Part shown: piece after piece, positions 39,001-50,020 of the stretch
Layout of the letters: the number at the start of each line of letters is the position of its first letter
Position numbering within the stretch: the first letter of the stretch is position 1
Source of the DNA: Jaltomata sinuosa
Taxonomy: Eukaryota > Streptophyta > Magnoliopsida > Solanales > Solanaceae
Reading direction: 5' to 3'
Assembly: GCA_003996215.1 (NCBI GenBank)
Contig: QJPP01007240.1
Location: forward strand, 124,001-188,000
Length of the DNA: 64,000 bases
The notes under the pieces: model-generated
The model's database searches: none
What the model was told of the DNA's origin: nothing
Seen by the model: the letters and a program-made list of their open reading frames with translations, nothing else
Made by a program: the position numbers and the translations under genes

Positions 39001-39040
39001 TAGGAAGGTGTGGAGGACGCGGATTAGGGTAGAAGAGTAG
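36030..39040 (+). pseudogene. RTE endonuclease/reverse transcriptase ORF, one stop and one frameshift
   Basis: After a glycine/alanine-rich N-terminus come the endonuclease motifs: RIGSWNIGTLSGK, CVQETKW, NIFSAYAPQ, GGDFNGH (catalytic D and N), TQIDFLLLR and LSTQHRLLVMD. The RT follows with GPDEIPVDFW, MIPLYKNKGD, NQFGFMPGRSTTEA, FIDLEKAYDKVPRE, GLHQGSTLSPFLF and the catalytic FADDVVL. The C-terminal part has ARLRWFGHVRRR and then, one frame over, GRGRPKKYWGEVIRQDM and LTEDMTLDRKVW, ending at 39040. Breaks: TGA at 38049-38051 where TGG (W) is expected, and a lost C in a C-run near 38870. Two point repairs away from open, hence a young copy. Confidence 0.9.
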
Positions 39041-39403
39041 TAGGTAGTAGTGGGTGTAGGCTAGTAGGTAGGAGTGTTTTTCCTTATTGTCCCGACTAGT
39101 AATCGTAGTGTTACGCTTATAGTTTCTTATTCTTGGATTCCTCGTGGTAGTATTTTGTGGCAGTGCTCTGTTTCTGTCTGTCTGTCTGTTGTTTGTTACT
39201 ACAAATTACTTCCTATCGTCTCTTGTAGTTTTATCTTGTTTTTTATCCTGTATCATTGTTACGTCCTTTTTAGCCTAATTTTAGACTATTTTGTCTTGAG
39301 CCGGGGGTCTATCGGAAACAGCCTCTCTACCTCACCTCTGAGGTAGTGGTATGGTCTGCGTACACTCTACCCTCCCCAGACCCCACGCTGTGGGAATACA
39401 CTG

Positions 39404-39429
39404 GGTATGTTGTTGTTGTTGTTGTTGTA
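39404..39429 (+). repeat. (TTG)n LINE tail
   Basis: A short GTT/TTG microsatellite terminates the RTE element. Confidence 0.85.
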
Positions 39430-39430
39430 C

Positions 39431-40799
39431 TTTTCTAAAAAACATTTATGAAAGATTTATTTTATTAAACTAATTTATTAATTATATTTTAAAAAATTAA
39501 ATTTAACTATAGTAATACTTTAAGTGAGACTGATATCAATAAAAATTTGTATTATTTTACGATAAAACAAGAAAATAGAAAGTTGCCATGGATACATACA
39601 AAATGTAAGTACGAGTAAATCGAATATCAAAGTTGGACAAATTTATGGCAAAAGAGAGGCTAAATAAAAATTCTTCAATTAACCACATATGACTTCCAGT
39701 GATTATATCCGTGTTAAAGATAAAACCATAACCAAAATCATGCTAAGAGTTTAAAACACATTAAAAATGAGAATGGGTAGGACTACATGCTTAAACTTTA
39801 CTAATGTTTATAATATTTATCAGGTGTTTATTCTACATTTAATGAGATAATTTATTATCACACAAATATATATAATTTATTTTAAATTAAAATTTTAAAA
39901 TTATTTAATTGACATTATTCAAAAAAAATAATTTTATAAATAAATATTAGGCCGGTGCACAGCACCGACTTTTCGTCACTAGTTTAGAAATAAAAGTATG
40001 TACAAAAATTAGATTTAGTACCATACCGTAATTCAAAAGACAGCAATCAGTTCAAAGTGTTTCCAACGCTGTAAACTGATGATTGGTTCAAAATGTTAAG
40101 GATTCTAAAAAAAATAATTATATGGATATACTATATTAAGAAAATATTTATCATCTATAAAAATAATTTTTTTTTATTAGACACTTATAATATATTTATA
40201 ATACAATTTTAATACATATTGCAGAGAACAATTTATAAAATACTTATAATCCCACAATCACAAATGAAGGTGAGGCCATTTTCAGAATGCGTATAACTTG
40301 AGTGAGCGCTCACTCACAAACATGTAACAGCCTTCCTATTTTAACTATTGCTTTAGTTGTACTTGAGTGAATGGTTTTTGGAAATATTCTTTCTATTTTC
40401 ACAAAATAAAAATACGATTTGAGTATACTCCATTCTCTTCGGATCTCATTTGTGAAATTTCATTATATATGATTTATTGTTGTTTTAGCTTAAAAAAATA
40501 TTTCAAATAATTGTCACTTTAGGATTTAAGACTAAAATTGACAAATATTTTTAACTATACCCTTATTATAGATAGGAGTAACTTAATAAATTATATCACA
40601 TATTTATTGTTTTCTTGAATGAGCGTGAACATAGTTAAAATGACAGTTAAGATGAGATAAAGAGCTCGTACACAATATTACACCAAATAATATAACTTAC
40701 CATGGTCCATGGTTAAGTGACAATAAGAATATATATTAATTAATCATAGTTATGTAATAGCTTAAATACAAACACATGCCTGCTTAGCTATTTCCTTTT
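39431..40799. other. AT-rich intergenic DNA
   Basis: No gene. A Helitron-type 3' end lies at 39951-39982. Confidence 0.5.
39951..39982 (+). mobile_element. Helitron-type 3' terminus
   Basis: A perfect hairpin (CGGTGC, loop ACA, GCACCG) is followed by 11-12 bases and CTAG, with T next. This is the standard Helitron 3' signal. No matching 5' end was found between here and the LINE. Confidence 0.5.
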
Positions 40800-41370
40800 A
40801 TAATTTCTCCATTTTAATTTACTTATCTTCTTTTTTTAAATCTGTTATATATAAAAATTACGTAAAAATTAGTATAAATCACGATAATGAACAACTTAAA
40901 ATATTTAAAAGACATAAAAAAATTTGCATGCTTGGATATTTTCTTTTATACTTTCTCTGTTTTAATTTATTTACCTTAATTTTCTTTTTAATCTGTTATA
41001 TATTTGAAAATTACGTAAAAAGTAGTATAAATCACAATAATAACAACTTAAAATATTTCAAAAACATAAAAAAATCGAACCGCTCTCAAAATTTTATTAA
41101 TGTCACATAAATTGGGACAGAAAAAAAGTACTATAAATCACAAACAATTAAGAACTTAGATTATTTAAAAGATGCATAGAAAACTTAGTTGACTCTCAAA
41201 ATTGTATCGATGCCACATAAATTGACACAGAGTGAGTAACATATATTATTTAAAAATTATGTAAAAAATATTATAAATGATAATAATTAATAATTTGAAA
41301 TATATAAAAATTTGATTGACTATCTAAATTCTATATGTATCACATAAATTAATACAAAAAACGTAACATG
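40800..41370. repeat. Stacked MITE-derived repeats
   Basis: A module of about 120-180 bp recurs roughly four times: AAAATTACGTAAAAA, TAGTATAAATCAC, AACTTAAAATATTT, CTCTCAAAATT, then CACATAAATTGGGACAG. The ends resemble Stowaway-type MITE termini. Confidence 0.5.
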
Positions 41371-42038
41371 TATTGTGCCTGTACTCTTCGATATCTAGTA
41401 TAATATAATGATCGACTACCCAAATGATTAGATTTGAGAGCCAAAGTTTTGAAGCAAATGTAGCATGAACATCAATTGATACACCGACAATAAACAAATG
41501 ATATGGATCTCATTTTGATAAATCATGAGTCCCACGTTACTTTCAATAAACGAATATTCTTAGGATATTCTTATAACACAAACTATGTGCTTAATTAAAA
41601 AACTGATCTCCCCATTGTATTCCAAAATTTCGTTAAAACGAAGAATAATTCATTATATATATTAAAATGTAGTATAGAAAAACAAAACTACTTTCCCATT
41701 GGTAGGTAGAAGGACAATATAATTTGTAGGGGGACAACAAAGTATAATGAATAGGCGTACGAGAATGCACTCTGCCTTCTTTTGGTTCCTCATTAGAAAA
41801 TGAATCATTTATGTATTAAAATTAATATCATATTTGGTAGCCTTTTAGTTGTTATGTATAAACTTTAATCAAGTATAGTTCTTGATTATAAATAATTAAA
41901 TTTTACGTAATTAATTTCTGTATTATTAATATCTACGTACGTAACTTTGATCACCAATAGAAACCCCATATGTGAGAGTCCACATGATTAACAACTCAGC
42001 TTCCTAGCTCTTTCCGCCACACCACACTTTTGTCTTTC
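41371..42038. other. Region upstream of MIR482, no gene seen
   Basis: AT-rich. It presumably contains the MIR482 promoter in its last few hundred bases. Confidence 0.4.
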
Positions 42039-42046
42039 TATAAAAA
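42039..42046 (+). promoter_or_regulatory. Probable TATA box of the MIR482 transcript
   Basis: TATAAAAA lies about 70 bases before the hairpin, placing a transcript start near 42070. Confidence 0.45.
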
Positions 42047-42107
42047 GTGTTGGTTTCTGCATCATTTTTCACATATACAAACTAGGTTGGGTTTCGAAAT
42101 ACGTTTA

Positions 42108-42267
42108 GCAGATCTGAAAAGGGAGATGAGTTTATCTGAAAATCTATGGGGATTGGTGGGTTGGAAAGCTTTTTTTCTCTTCTTCTAATTTATTGTTTGG
42201 AATATGAAAGCTTTCCAATTCCACCCATTCCTATGGTTTTTCGGTATTCTCTCCCTTTTCTCATGCT
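42108..42267 (+). ncRNA. MIR482: MIR482 precursor hairpin
   Basis: The 3' arm at 42212-42233 contains TTTCCAATTCCACCCATT plus four more bases. As remembered, this 22-nt sequence is identical to miR482a of tomato and tobacco. The 5' arm at about 42144-42169 (ATGGGGATTGGTGGGTTGG onward) pairs with it, with wobbles and a small bulge, across a roughly 40-base loop. Pairing continues below the duplex through AAAAGGGAGA on the 5' side and TCTCTCCCTTTT on the 3' side. miR482/2118 members guide cleavage of NBS-LRR resistance-gene mRNAs at the P-loop codons and, being 22 nt, trigger phased siRNAs. The locus stands alone in non-coding DNA with a TATA box upstream. Confidence 0.9.
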
Positions 42268-42349
42268 TTCATTTTTGTTATCCCCTACAGCTCAACTTTG
42301 AAAGGGAAAAGGTAAGTCAGATACTATATCTCCTTGGTACTTTATAACG

Positions 42350-42476
42350 AAATGATTTATAATCACACAAATATCTAAGAATTATTTTAGATTAGAAGTT
42401 TCAAAAGTCTTTTTTTCCCCTTAAATTTCGTACTAAGTCAAATGGTGACACGTAAAATAGGACGGGGGAGTATTAT
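42350..42476. mobile_element. Stowaway-like MITE fragment
   Basis: It ends CACGTAAAATAGGACGGGGG followed by AGTA, the usual right terminus of Solanaceae Stowaway-type MITEs. The left terminus is missing. It lies directly downstream of the MIR482 hairpin. Confidence 0.5.
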
Positions 42477-43156
42477 TCTGCAGCTGTCTTCGATTGAGAT
42501 CTGAACTGTCCTCCTTGAAACATGGATGGATGCAGCTAAGTCAGGCGTTCTGCTGATACTGTCATTTTTTCTCCCTTTGCCATGATGGATATTTGTGAAT
42601 GTAAGAGCAAAGACATGATCTAAATTGACTAGGAAAATTTTAGATCTAAATTGAACATCGCTGTCTTATAAATTGATTTTCGTGAATTTTAAGACCTCTC
42701 CAGCAAACACATGTTTCGTTCTTTTATGAAAAATGGACAATTTATTAGCAAGTGATATTGTGAGAGCAATTTCATTGAGTTTGACCAGACGTTTTACGGT
42801 TACAGTAACAGTAACATACCTGAAAATACCACTATCAATATTAAATGGGATTCTCCTAACACAAGCACTGGCCCTATTGCAGGGCATGAAAGTTGCATAC
42901 CTCACCATCAAACATGATATAAAATTAATTTTATTTTTTTTCCAAAATTATTGTACTTATCGCATTACCAAACGACCCCATCACCCAAAAAAAAATCATC
43001 AGCCAATAAAAGATGTAAGGAGGATTCAATCAGTGTGCCGGCGCGTCGAAAGAGTCTGCAATAGGATACGAGACGGTGATTCAGAACACCCAATAAGTAG
43101 AGGAAACGTCGAATCATTAACACAAAAAGTTACTCCCGCCGTTTCAGGAAGAATGA
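42477..43156. other. No recognised gene
   Basis: There is an open frame of 168 codons at 42733-43239 (plus) but it has no recognised similarity and runs into the adjacent repeat, so I do not call it a gene. Confidence 0.35.
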
Positions 43157-44070
43157 CCTACTTGTGTAGGGGTATATATGGACAGAGTTGGTTCGAATTT
43201 TTTAAATACCAAATCAAATCATTAGTGTTGAGTTTTTAAATTTATAAACCAAATCAAATCAATAAAAGTCAATTTTTCCAACCTCGGATGTTTTTGAGTT
43301 TTTTTTAGTTTCTTCGGATTTTTTTCCGGTAAAGTCTTCATACTTGTACTTCAAATATTTCTTTAGTCCGAATAAAATACAACTATCTAAGGTATTTCTT
43401 TAAAAAATAACATAAAATATATTCACTTTATTTGAAATTTATGAAGTGAGTGATGACAATAAAATATTCAACCAAAAAATAATGAAATCGCATAGAATAA
43501 ATATTGCATATTAATAAGACATAATAAAAATAATCATAATTTAAAAGTATTAAATCACGCTAAAATAAAACTAATAAGTATTAACTATATGACTAAATAT
43601 TAAACAGAAAAATAAATTAGTTTATGTATTTATGTAAAATTAAAGAATAAATATTTAACATGATTGTCATTCCTAGTGTTGAATTGAATAATCTTTTCTT
43701 AGCATTAGTATTGATTTGAGTTTTATTTCAGTTACTAATATCTACAGGTTGTAAAGACTTATTGGATCATTTAAAAATTCTAAGTTTAAACTTGAAATAA
43801 TATGTTGAAAGATAAAAACTATGAAAAAATTGAAGAAATATTTATAAATTACATCACAATAAATTTTTTTATGTATAAAATATTTTTAAAAATAGTATAC
43901 ATGTAATATCGGGTTGGTTCGATTCGGTTTGACTTTTTTTAGTTAAAACCAAATCAAACCAATTATAGTCGGATCTTTTTTCAATACCAAACCAAGTCAA
44001 ACCAAATCACTAGTCGGTTTTTTTTGCGGTGTGATTCGATTTGCGGTTCGATTTTGTACACCCCTAAGTT
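43157..44070. repeat. Degenerate inverted-terminal element of about 0.9 kb
   Basis: The left end (GTAGGGGTATATATGG, then GGTTCGAATTTT) and the right end (AAATCGAATCACACC region, ending TTTTGTACACCCCTAA) are imperfect inverted complements. The interior is AT-rich with CCAAATCAAACCAA-type simple text near both ends. This fits an old fold-back or MITE-like element. Confidence 0.45.
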
Positions 44071-44813
44071 TGGGTATTCACTTTTGTAATAAAGATGTCT
44101 AGATTTCTTTTGCAAAATTTAAAAATCAGAAATTTGAAGTTGAAATTCTACTTCCGAGAGAGAATTTGAGATTTGAAATCAAAATTTTAAATTGAAATTT
44201 TATACGTAGATTTAGTAGTTAGTTCCTTACCGAATTGCTGCGAATGTCTTCCTTTAATCCATTTTAAACATCGTGAGTTGATTTAATCCAATTTAGCTTT
44301 AAAATATTAATTAAATTAACCATCAAAAAATGAAAAATGTCACATAAATTGAGACGAATGAAGTACTATCTACTAATTAAAGACTAAGATGGTTTACTCT
44401 GTCCAATCAAATAAGTAACAAATTATTATGTTACTAACTTTGATTTCTTTAACTTGTTTAAGAAGCGTTATAAGTTGCCTAATATTATTATAGCTATTCA
44501 CACGGTGATCTTATCGTCTTCTCGACATTGTTCAACTAAAATGTCTCTTAAATTCTATTCTGATCAGTTATAGGAGTTTATTCTACTGGAGAGTAGTTTC
44601 TTTCTTGTAAGGTAGATCTAGCAATATTTGATAAAAAGTCTAAAGTCTTCCTGGCAAAGCAAAGTCAACTCCTTAATACTAGTTGTTTGACAATTGCATG
44701 TTTAGTCTTTTTCTAGGAAGCAGCCTTCTATGCTACCTTTTCAATTTCTTTCTTCCATTCTTTTGCATCTTCTACTTCCTACTTCTCTCGGGAAAATTAG
44801 CATAGTTTCTATC
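44071..44813. other. Upstream region of the first COBL gene
   Basis: No gene. The part from about 44430 on has a diverged counterpart at about 47507 onward, upstream of the second COBL copy. A MITE-like scrap (CACATAAATTGAGACG) lies near 44341. Confidence 0.5.
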
Positions 44814-46591
44814 ATGGTGTCCAAGATGTACTGGAACTCATATACATTAGTGTTTCTACTTTTTGTGCTATGTTCTGGTGCAGGTATTACATGCTGAAAT
44901 GGAGGTGTATATAGCTTAAATTGCATTCATATTTCTAATTTGAGTGTTTTTACTTGTAATTGCAGCTGCGTATGATGCATTGGATCCAAATGGAAATGTA
45001 ACAATCATATGGGATGTGGTTTCTTGGACCCCTGATGGTTATGTGGTAATTATATTTGAGCTAGTATTTAATTAGCAGTACTTTGAGATCTTTGGTTCAT
45101 AAACATTCCAATATTTCAGGCAGTAGTGACAATGAACAATTTCCAAATGTATCGTCCAATAATGAGCCCCGGATGGACTTTAGGATGGACGTGGGAAAAG
45201 AATGAGGTGATTTGGTCCATGGTTGGATCACAAGCTACTGATCAAGGGGATTGTTCAAAGTTTAGAACCAATATTCCTCACAGCTGTGAGAAAAAACCTG
45301 CAATTGTTGACTTGCTGCCAAATGCCCCTTATAACCAGCAAATTGCTAACTGCTGCAAGGGCGGTGTTTTGGCATCGATGGGAAAAGACCCCTCTGCTGC
45401 TCTCTCTGCATTTCAGATAAGCGTAGGCGCTGCTGGGACTACAAATAGAACAGTGAAACTTCCCAAAAATTTCACTTTGGCCGTTCCAGGTGGTGGCTAT
45501 ACCTGTGGTCCTGCTAAAATCATTCGTCCCACTCGTTTCTTCACACCTGATGGACGACGAGTGACACAGGCTATGAGTAAGTTTGCTTTTCAAGATTTTC
45601 CAAAAGATTGGAAGTAAATTTACAATATTTGCTAAGCCTGAATCTTTTTGCTCAATATGCAGTGACATGGAGAGTGATTTGCACTTACTCTCAGTTCTTA
45701 GCCTCCCCAAAACCAACATGTTGCGTCTCCTTGTCTTCTTTTCACAATGGAAGTATCACCCCTTGCCCTTCGTGCTCTTGTGGCTGCCAAAACAGCAGCA
45801 ACTGTATCATGTAAGATTTATATGCATTTCCAATAGTTCATATCTTCAATTAGTAGTCCTCTCTGTTATGAAGGTGCTGATCTGCATAGTACATTAAACA
45901 AGTTAAATTTTGGCCCTCGTTAAGTAGCTATAAAAACATTGAACAATTCTTGGACGATTCTCCTTAACAGATGATAACGAATAAGTGTAATTGCAGGAAG
46001 CCACCGAGTGGAAAGGGAGTAAACGTGCCAAAGAAAGTAAATAATCCAGTGCTGCGATGCACAAAACATATGTGCCCTATCAATGTGCATTGGCATGTTA
46101 AATCAAACTTCAAGAAGTATTGGAGCGTGAAGATCACAATTACAAACTTCAATTACCGATTCAACTATACACAGTGGACACTCGTTGTTCAACATCCAAA
46201 CCTCAACAACGCGACTCAAGTTTCCAGCTTTTCATACAAGCCTAACCTATCAATCAGTAAGCTCCCGATCTCTTTATTTGATTCATAAACAGTACAGACA
46301 TATTCTTGATCATTAGACCATCCAGGCGTTCATCAGGCTGATGATGTTTTTAACTATGCAGATGATACTGCCTTGTTTTATGGCAGAAAGTCATATTATA
46401 ATGATGTCCTGATGCAAGCTGGACCAAAAGGAAATGTCCACTCAGATTTAACACTTCAGAAGGACGGAAAAACACTTGCGCTAAAGAAAGCTTGGGGTTT
46501 CCCTCGGAGGGTCTACTTCAATGGCAATCCTTGTGTGATGCCATCACCTGAATCTTACCCATATCTTCCAAACTCTGCCGGCACCAGATAA
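44814..46591 (+). CDS. COBRA-like protein without GPI tail, 6 exons, 414 aa
   Basis: Exons: 44814-44883, 44966-45045, 45120-45576, 45663-45810, 45997-46256 and 46362-46591, all GT-AG, joining in frame. The signal peptide is MVSKMYWNSYTLVFLLFVLC plus SGA. The cellulose-binding-like N-terminal part (YDALDPNGNVTI, WDVVSWTPDGYV) is followed by the cysteine-rich centre with CCVSL and the C-terminal COBRA domain through FPRRVYFNG. The family acts at the outer plasma membrane in cellulose microfibril deposition. Oddities: the protein stops at YLPNSAGTR with no hydrophobic GPI signal, and the conserved HCCK pair reads HSCE. It is a member of the COBL cluster, and it has a partial near-identical copy 3.04 kb downstream. 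It could be a secreted, unanchored form or be losing function. Confidence 0.85.
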
Positions 46592-47638
46592 ATAGCATTG
46601 CCCAACTCTGGTTGTTCTGTTTCTCTTGTATTCCAAGCCTGTGACTAATGAGTTTTAAAATGCACTTGACAATATCAAAAGCTTGTGAACACTTTTAATG
46701 AAAAATAAGGTACTTAATCAGGGACCACACTCAAATCATCCAATTTTCAGCAATCTACTCACAATATTAAGTTCAAAGTGCTACCATTAGTTTAGAAGAG
46801 GAATATGTTATAATATTCTAGTAGAAAATCCAACTATGTATGCCATTATGAATCAAGAACTGTCCAATGTGTCTTCAAATTTCTCTACTATTTAATCGCT
46901 TAACTTTATTTACTGCAGCGAAGAACATAACAAGTGAATAAACTTGTGGTTACATTAGACCAACATGTTAAGGCCTAATAATATGTATCTGCTATCTTCA
47001 TTTCGAATGAAAGATCACATGGCAAAGTTCCTCTATGGGAGAGAAATAATATGTATCCTTCAGGAACGGACGGGAGGAGAAGAAATGAATAACTAAATTC
47101 AATATTCTTGAAAGTAATATAAGAACTTTTTAGTCTACTAAATTTTTGGCCTTCTTTTTTACGTCTGTTAGATATGTTCATCTTAGGGATCTCTTGTTGG
47201 TATTAGAATCATATAGGCTGTTTAAAATCTTCAATATCTGCATGCTTCGCTGGAATTTGGTCAAATTTAACATATAGATAAAATATAGGAGTACTAGACT
47301 TGAGAAACTAGGTGGTAGTTGAATTAGACAATAGTTCAGTTTATTATTTGGGTTTAGGGAATTCAACTTAGGAGGCACTGCTGTACTATCTACTAATTAA
47401 ATCAAATACTCAGCTGGTTTTCACAAATAAATAAATATTTTGCGTATAAATTTTTTCATTATGATGAAGTAGAATCAAATCAACACAAGATTTAAAAAGG
47501 ATTTGTAACTAACTTTGATGCTAGTTCTTTTAACTTGCTTAAGAAGCACTGTTAAGTTGCTTAATCCTCTAATTCTGAACTTCTACATATCTGATTTCTT
47601 AAGAGAAGGTGTTGTGCTATGGATAAAATAAAATGATT
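46592..47638. other. Spacer between COBL copies
   Basis: No gene. The first few hundred bases align loosely with the region after the second copy. Confidence 0.4.
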
Positions 47639-47872
47639 CAACCTCCGTCCATGTTTAACTTGGCACATCCTTAAAAATAAATAAATAAAATGGTAATTTT
47701 ATTGTATCACCCTGAATTATTATAAGTCATCTAAATGTGAGGAAATGAATAGTATATAAGGGTAAAATAGGTATAAAATGGTAAATTATCTCTTGGTTTT
47801 TCAAACTGCATAAGTAAAAGTGAATATCTATTTTAGTATAGTGGACAAGTAAAAGTGGACGGAAGGAGTAGT
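47639..47872. mobile_element. Stowaway-like MITE
   Basis: The left end CTCCGTCCATGTTTAACTTG and the right end CAAGTAAAAGTGGACGGAAG (then GAGTA) are inverted complements around a roughly 230-bp AT-rich body. It lies upstream of the second COBL copy and is absent from the equivalent place upstream of the first. Confidence 0.7.
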
Positions 47873-48286
47873 TTGTTTTGACTTTTGAGGCATTTCTAGC
47901 AATATTGATATAGTAATAAGTCTTCATAACAAGCCAAAGTCAACTCCTTTAAAGTTTTCAAACAGTGATTGCAGCATAAAATAATTCAAGAGTCTGCTTC
48001 TATGAACCAGCCTCCTATGTAACCTTATCAAAAAAATTCTCCCATTCTTTTACACGTTCAACGCACTATTTCTTTTGATAGATACGTTGACTTCGACATG
48101 TGTTATTAGATATATCAAGAAGGTCCAGCTATGATATACTGTGGTGTGAAGACCAATTTCTTTCAGGAAATTTGACTGTTTGGCATAGTAATTTATTGCT
48201 AGATTATTTCTTCTTTCTTCCATCTTTTGTTGTTGCTGAAGATAAGCTCTTTTATTTTCTGGAGAAATTGAACATACTTTTTCACC

Positions 48287-49631
48287 ATAGAGTCCAAGAT
48301 CTTTTGGAACTCATATATCTTTATGTTTCTTGTGCTATGTTCTGGTGCAGGTATTTGCATTAAACCTGAACATAACCAGCAAATTGCCAACTGCTGCAAG
48401 GGTGGTGTTTTGGCATCGATGGGAAAAGACCCCTCTGCTGCTCTCTCTGCATTTCAGATAAGCGTAGGCGCTGCTGGGACTACAAATAGAACAGTGAAAC
48501 TTCCCAAAAATTTCACTTTGGCCGTTCCAGGTGGTGGCTATACCAGTGGTCCTGCTAAAATCATTCGTCCCACTCGTTTCTTCACACCTGATGGACGACG
48601 AGTGACACAGGCTATGAGTAAGTTTGGTTTTCAAGATTTTCCAAAAGATTGGAAGTAAATTTACAATATTTGCTAAGCCTGAATCTTTTTGCTCAATATG
48701 CAGTGACATGGAGAGTGATTTGCACTTACTCTCAGTTCTTAGCCTCCCCAAAACCAACATGTTGTGTCTCCTTGTCTACTTTTCACAATGGAAGTATCAC
48801 CCCTTGTCCTTCGTGCTCTTGTGGCTGCCAAAACAGCAGCAACTGTGTCATGTAAGATTTATATGCATTTCCAATAGTTCATATCTTCAATTAGTAGTCC
48901 TCTCTGTTATGAAGGTGCTGATCTGCATAGTACATTAAACAAGTTAAATTTTGGCCCTCGTTAAGTAGCTATAAAAACATTGAACAATTCTTGGACGATT
49001 CTCCTTAACAGATGATAACGAATAAGTGTAATTGCAGGAAGCCACCGAGTGGAAAGGGAGTAAACGTGCCAAAGAAAGTAAATAATCCAGTGCTGCGATG
49101 CACAAAACATATGTGCCCTATCAATGTGCATTGGCATGTTAAATCAAACTTCAAGAAGTATTGGAGCGTGAAGATCACCATCACAAACTTCAATTACATA
49201 TTCAACTATACACAGTGGACACTCGTTGTTCAACATCCAAACCTCAACAACGCGACTCAAGTTTCCAGCTTTTCATACAAGCCTCACCTATCAACCAGTA
49301 AGCTCCTGATCTTTTTATTTGATTCATAAACAGAAGAGACATATTCCTGATCATTAGACCATCCAGGCGTTCATCAGGCTGATGATGTTTTAACTATGCA
49401 GATGATACTGCCTTGTTTTATGGGAGAAAGTCATATTATAATGATGTCCTGATGCAAGCTGGACCAAAAGGAAATGTCCACTCAGATTTAACACTTCAGA
49501 AGGATGGAAAAACACTTGCGCTAAAGAAAGCTTGGGGTTTCCCTCGGAGGGTCTACTTCAATGGCAATCCTTGTGTGATGCCATCACCTGAATCTTACCC
49601 ATATCTTCCAAATTCTGCCGGCACCAGATAA
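48287..49631 (+). pseudogene. Partial COBRA-like copy lacking start, exon 2 and half of exon 3
   Basis: The first exon is recognisable (SKIFWNSYI... equivalent) but its ATG is ATA at 48287. Intron 1 is cut short and the sequence jumps into exon 3 at the NQQIANCCKGG block. The remaining exons are whole: exon 3 end 48617, 48704-48851, 49038-49297 and 49402-49631, and they read through to the same YLPNSAGTR terminus. A conserved cysteine is changed (GGGYTSGPAK where the first copy has GGGYTCGPAK). From 48375 to the stop codon it is nearly identical to the first copy, introns included, while both flanks are clearly more diverged. A short secreted product from the downstream ATG at 48323 is conceivable but unlikely. 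Confidence 0.8.
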
Positions 49632-50020
49632 AGAGCATTGTCCAACTTTGGTTTTTCAGGTTCTCTTGGTATTCCTAGCCGATGGTTGTAACTTGTGATA
49701 AATATTCAAGAACTGGAATGTACTAATGAGTATTACAATGCACTTGACAATTTCCACAACTTGTGAACTCAAATCATTTCAGTTTCTTAATGATATCAAA
49801 TGAGCGCCATGAGATGTCAATAATTCATACAGCAGGTTTCAAGGATATTCGTTTGGGCATTAAGAAGGAGCACCTCTTCGAAGGACTAACTCTGATCCTA
49901 CTATATTTTATCGTCAACAGCAGCTGGATATACAGCTTATTCACAAAATTATGTTGTTTTGACTTTGTAGTCTGCTACTTGAATTTATCATCATCATATA
50001 TATTATATCTATCTATATCT
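49632..50020. other. Spacer before the Helitron array
   Basis: No gene recognised. The 90-codon frame at 49763-50035 is hydrophobic and AT-driven. Confidence 0.4.

Larger units (their letters stand above)
35055..39430 (+). mobile_element. RTE-type LINE, nearly full length
   Basis: A GC-rich 5' untranslated region (about 35055-36029) is followed by one long ORF with AP endonuclease and reverse transcriptase, a 3' region ending CTCTACCCTCCCCAGACCCC, and a (TTG)n tail at about 39404-39429. This tail is typical of plant RTE elements, which lack poly(A). The exact 5' end and a target-site duplication were not identified. Confidence 0.85.

Noticed and set aside
40260..40320. GTGAGCGCTCACTCAC inverted repeat as an operator or hairpin gene
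   Set aside because: A single short palindrome without context; not enough to call a site.
42733..43239. 168-codon open frame downstream of MIR482
   Set aside because: No recognised similarity, low-complexity stretches (TVTVTV), and its end runs into a repeat; treated as chance.
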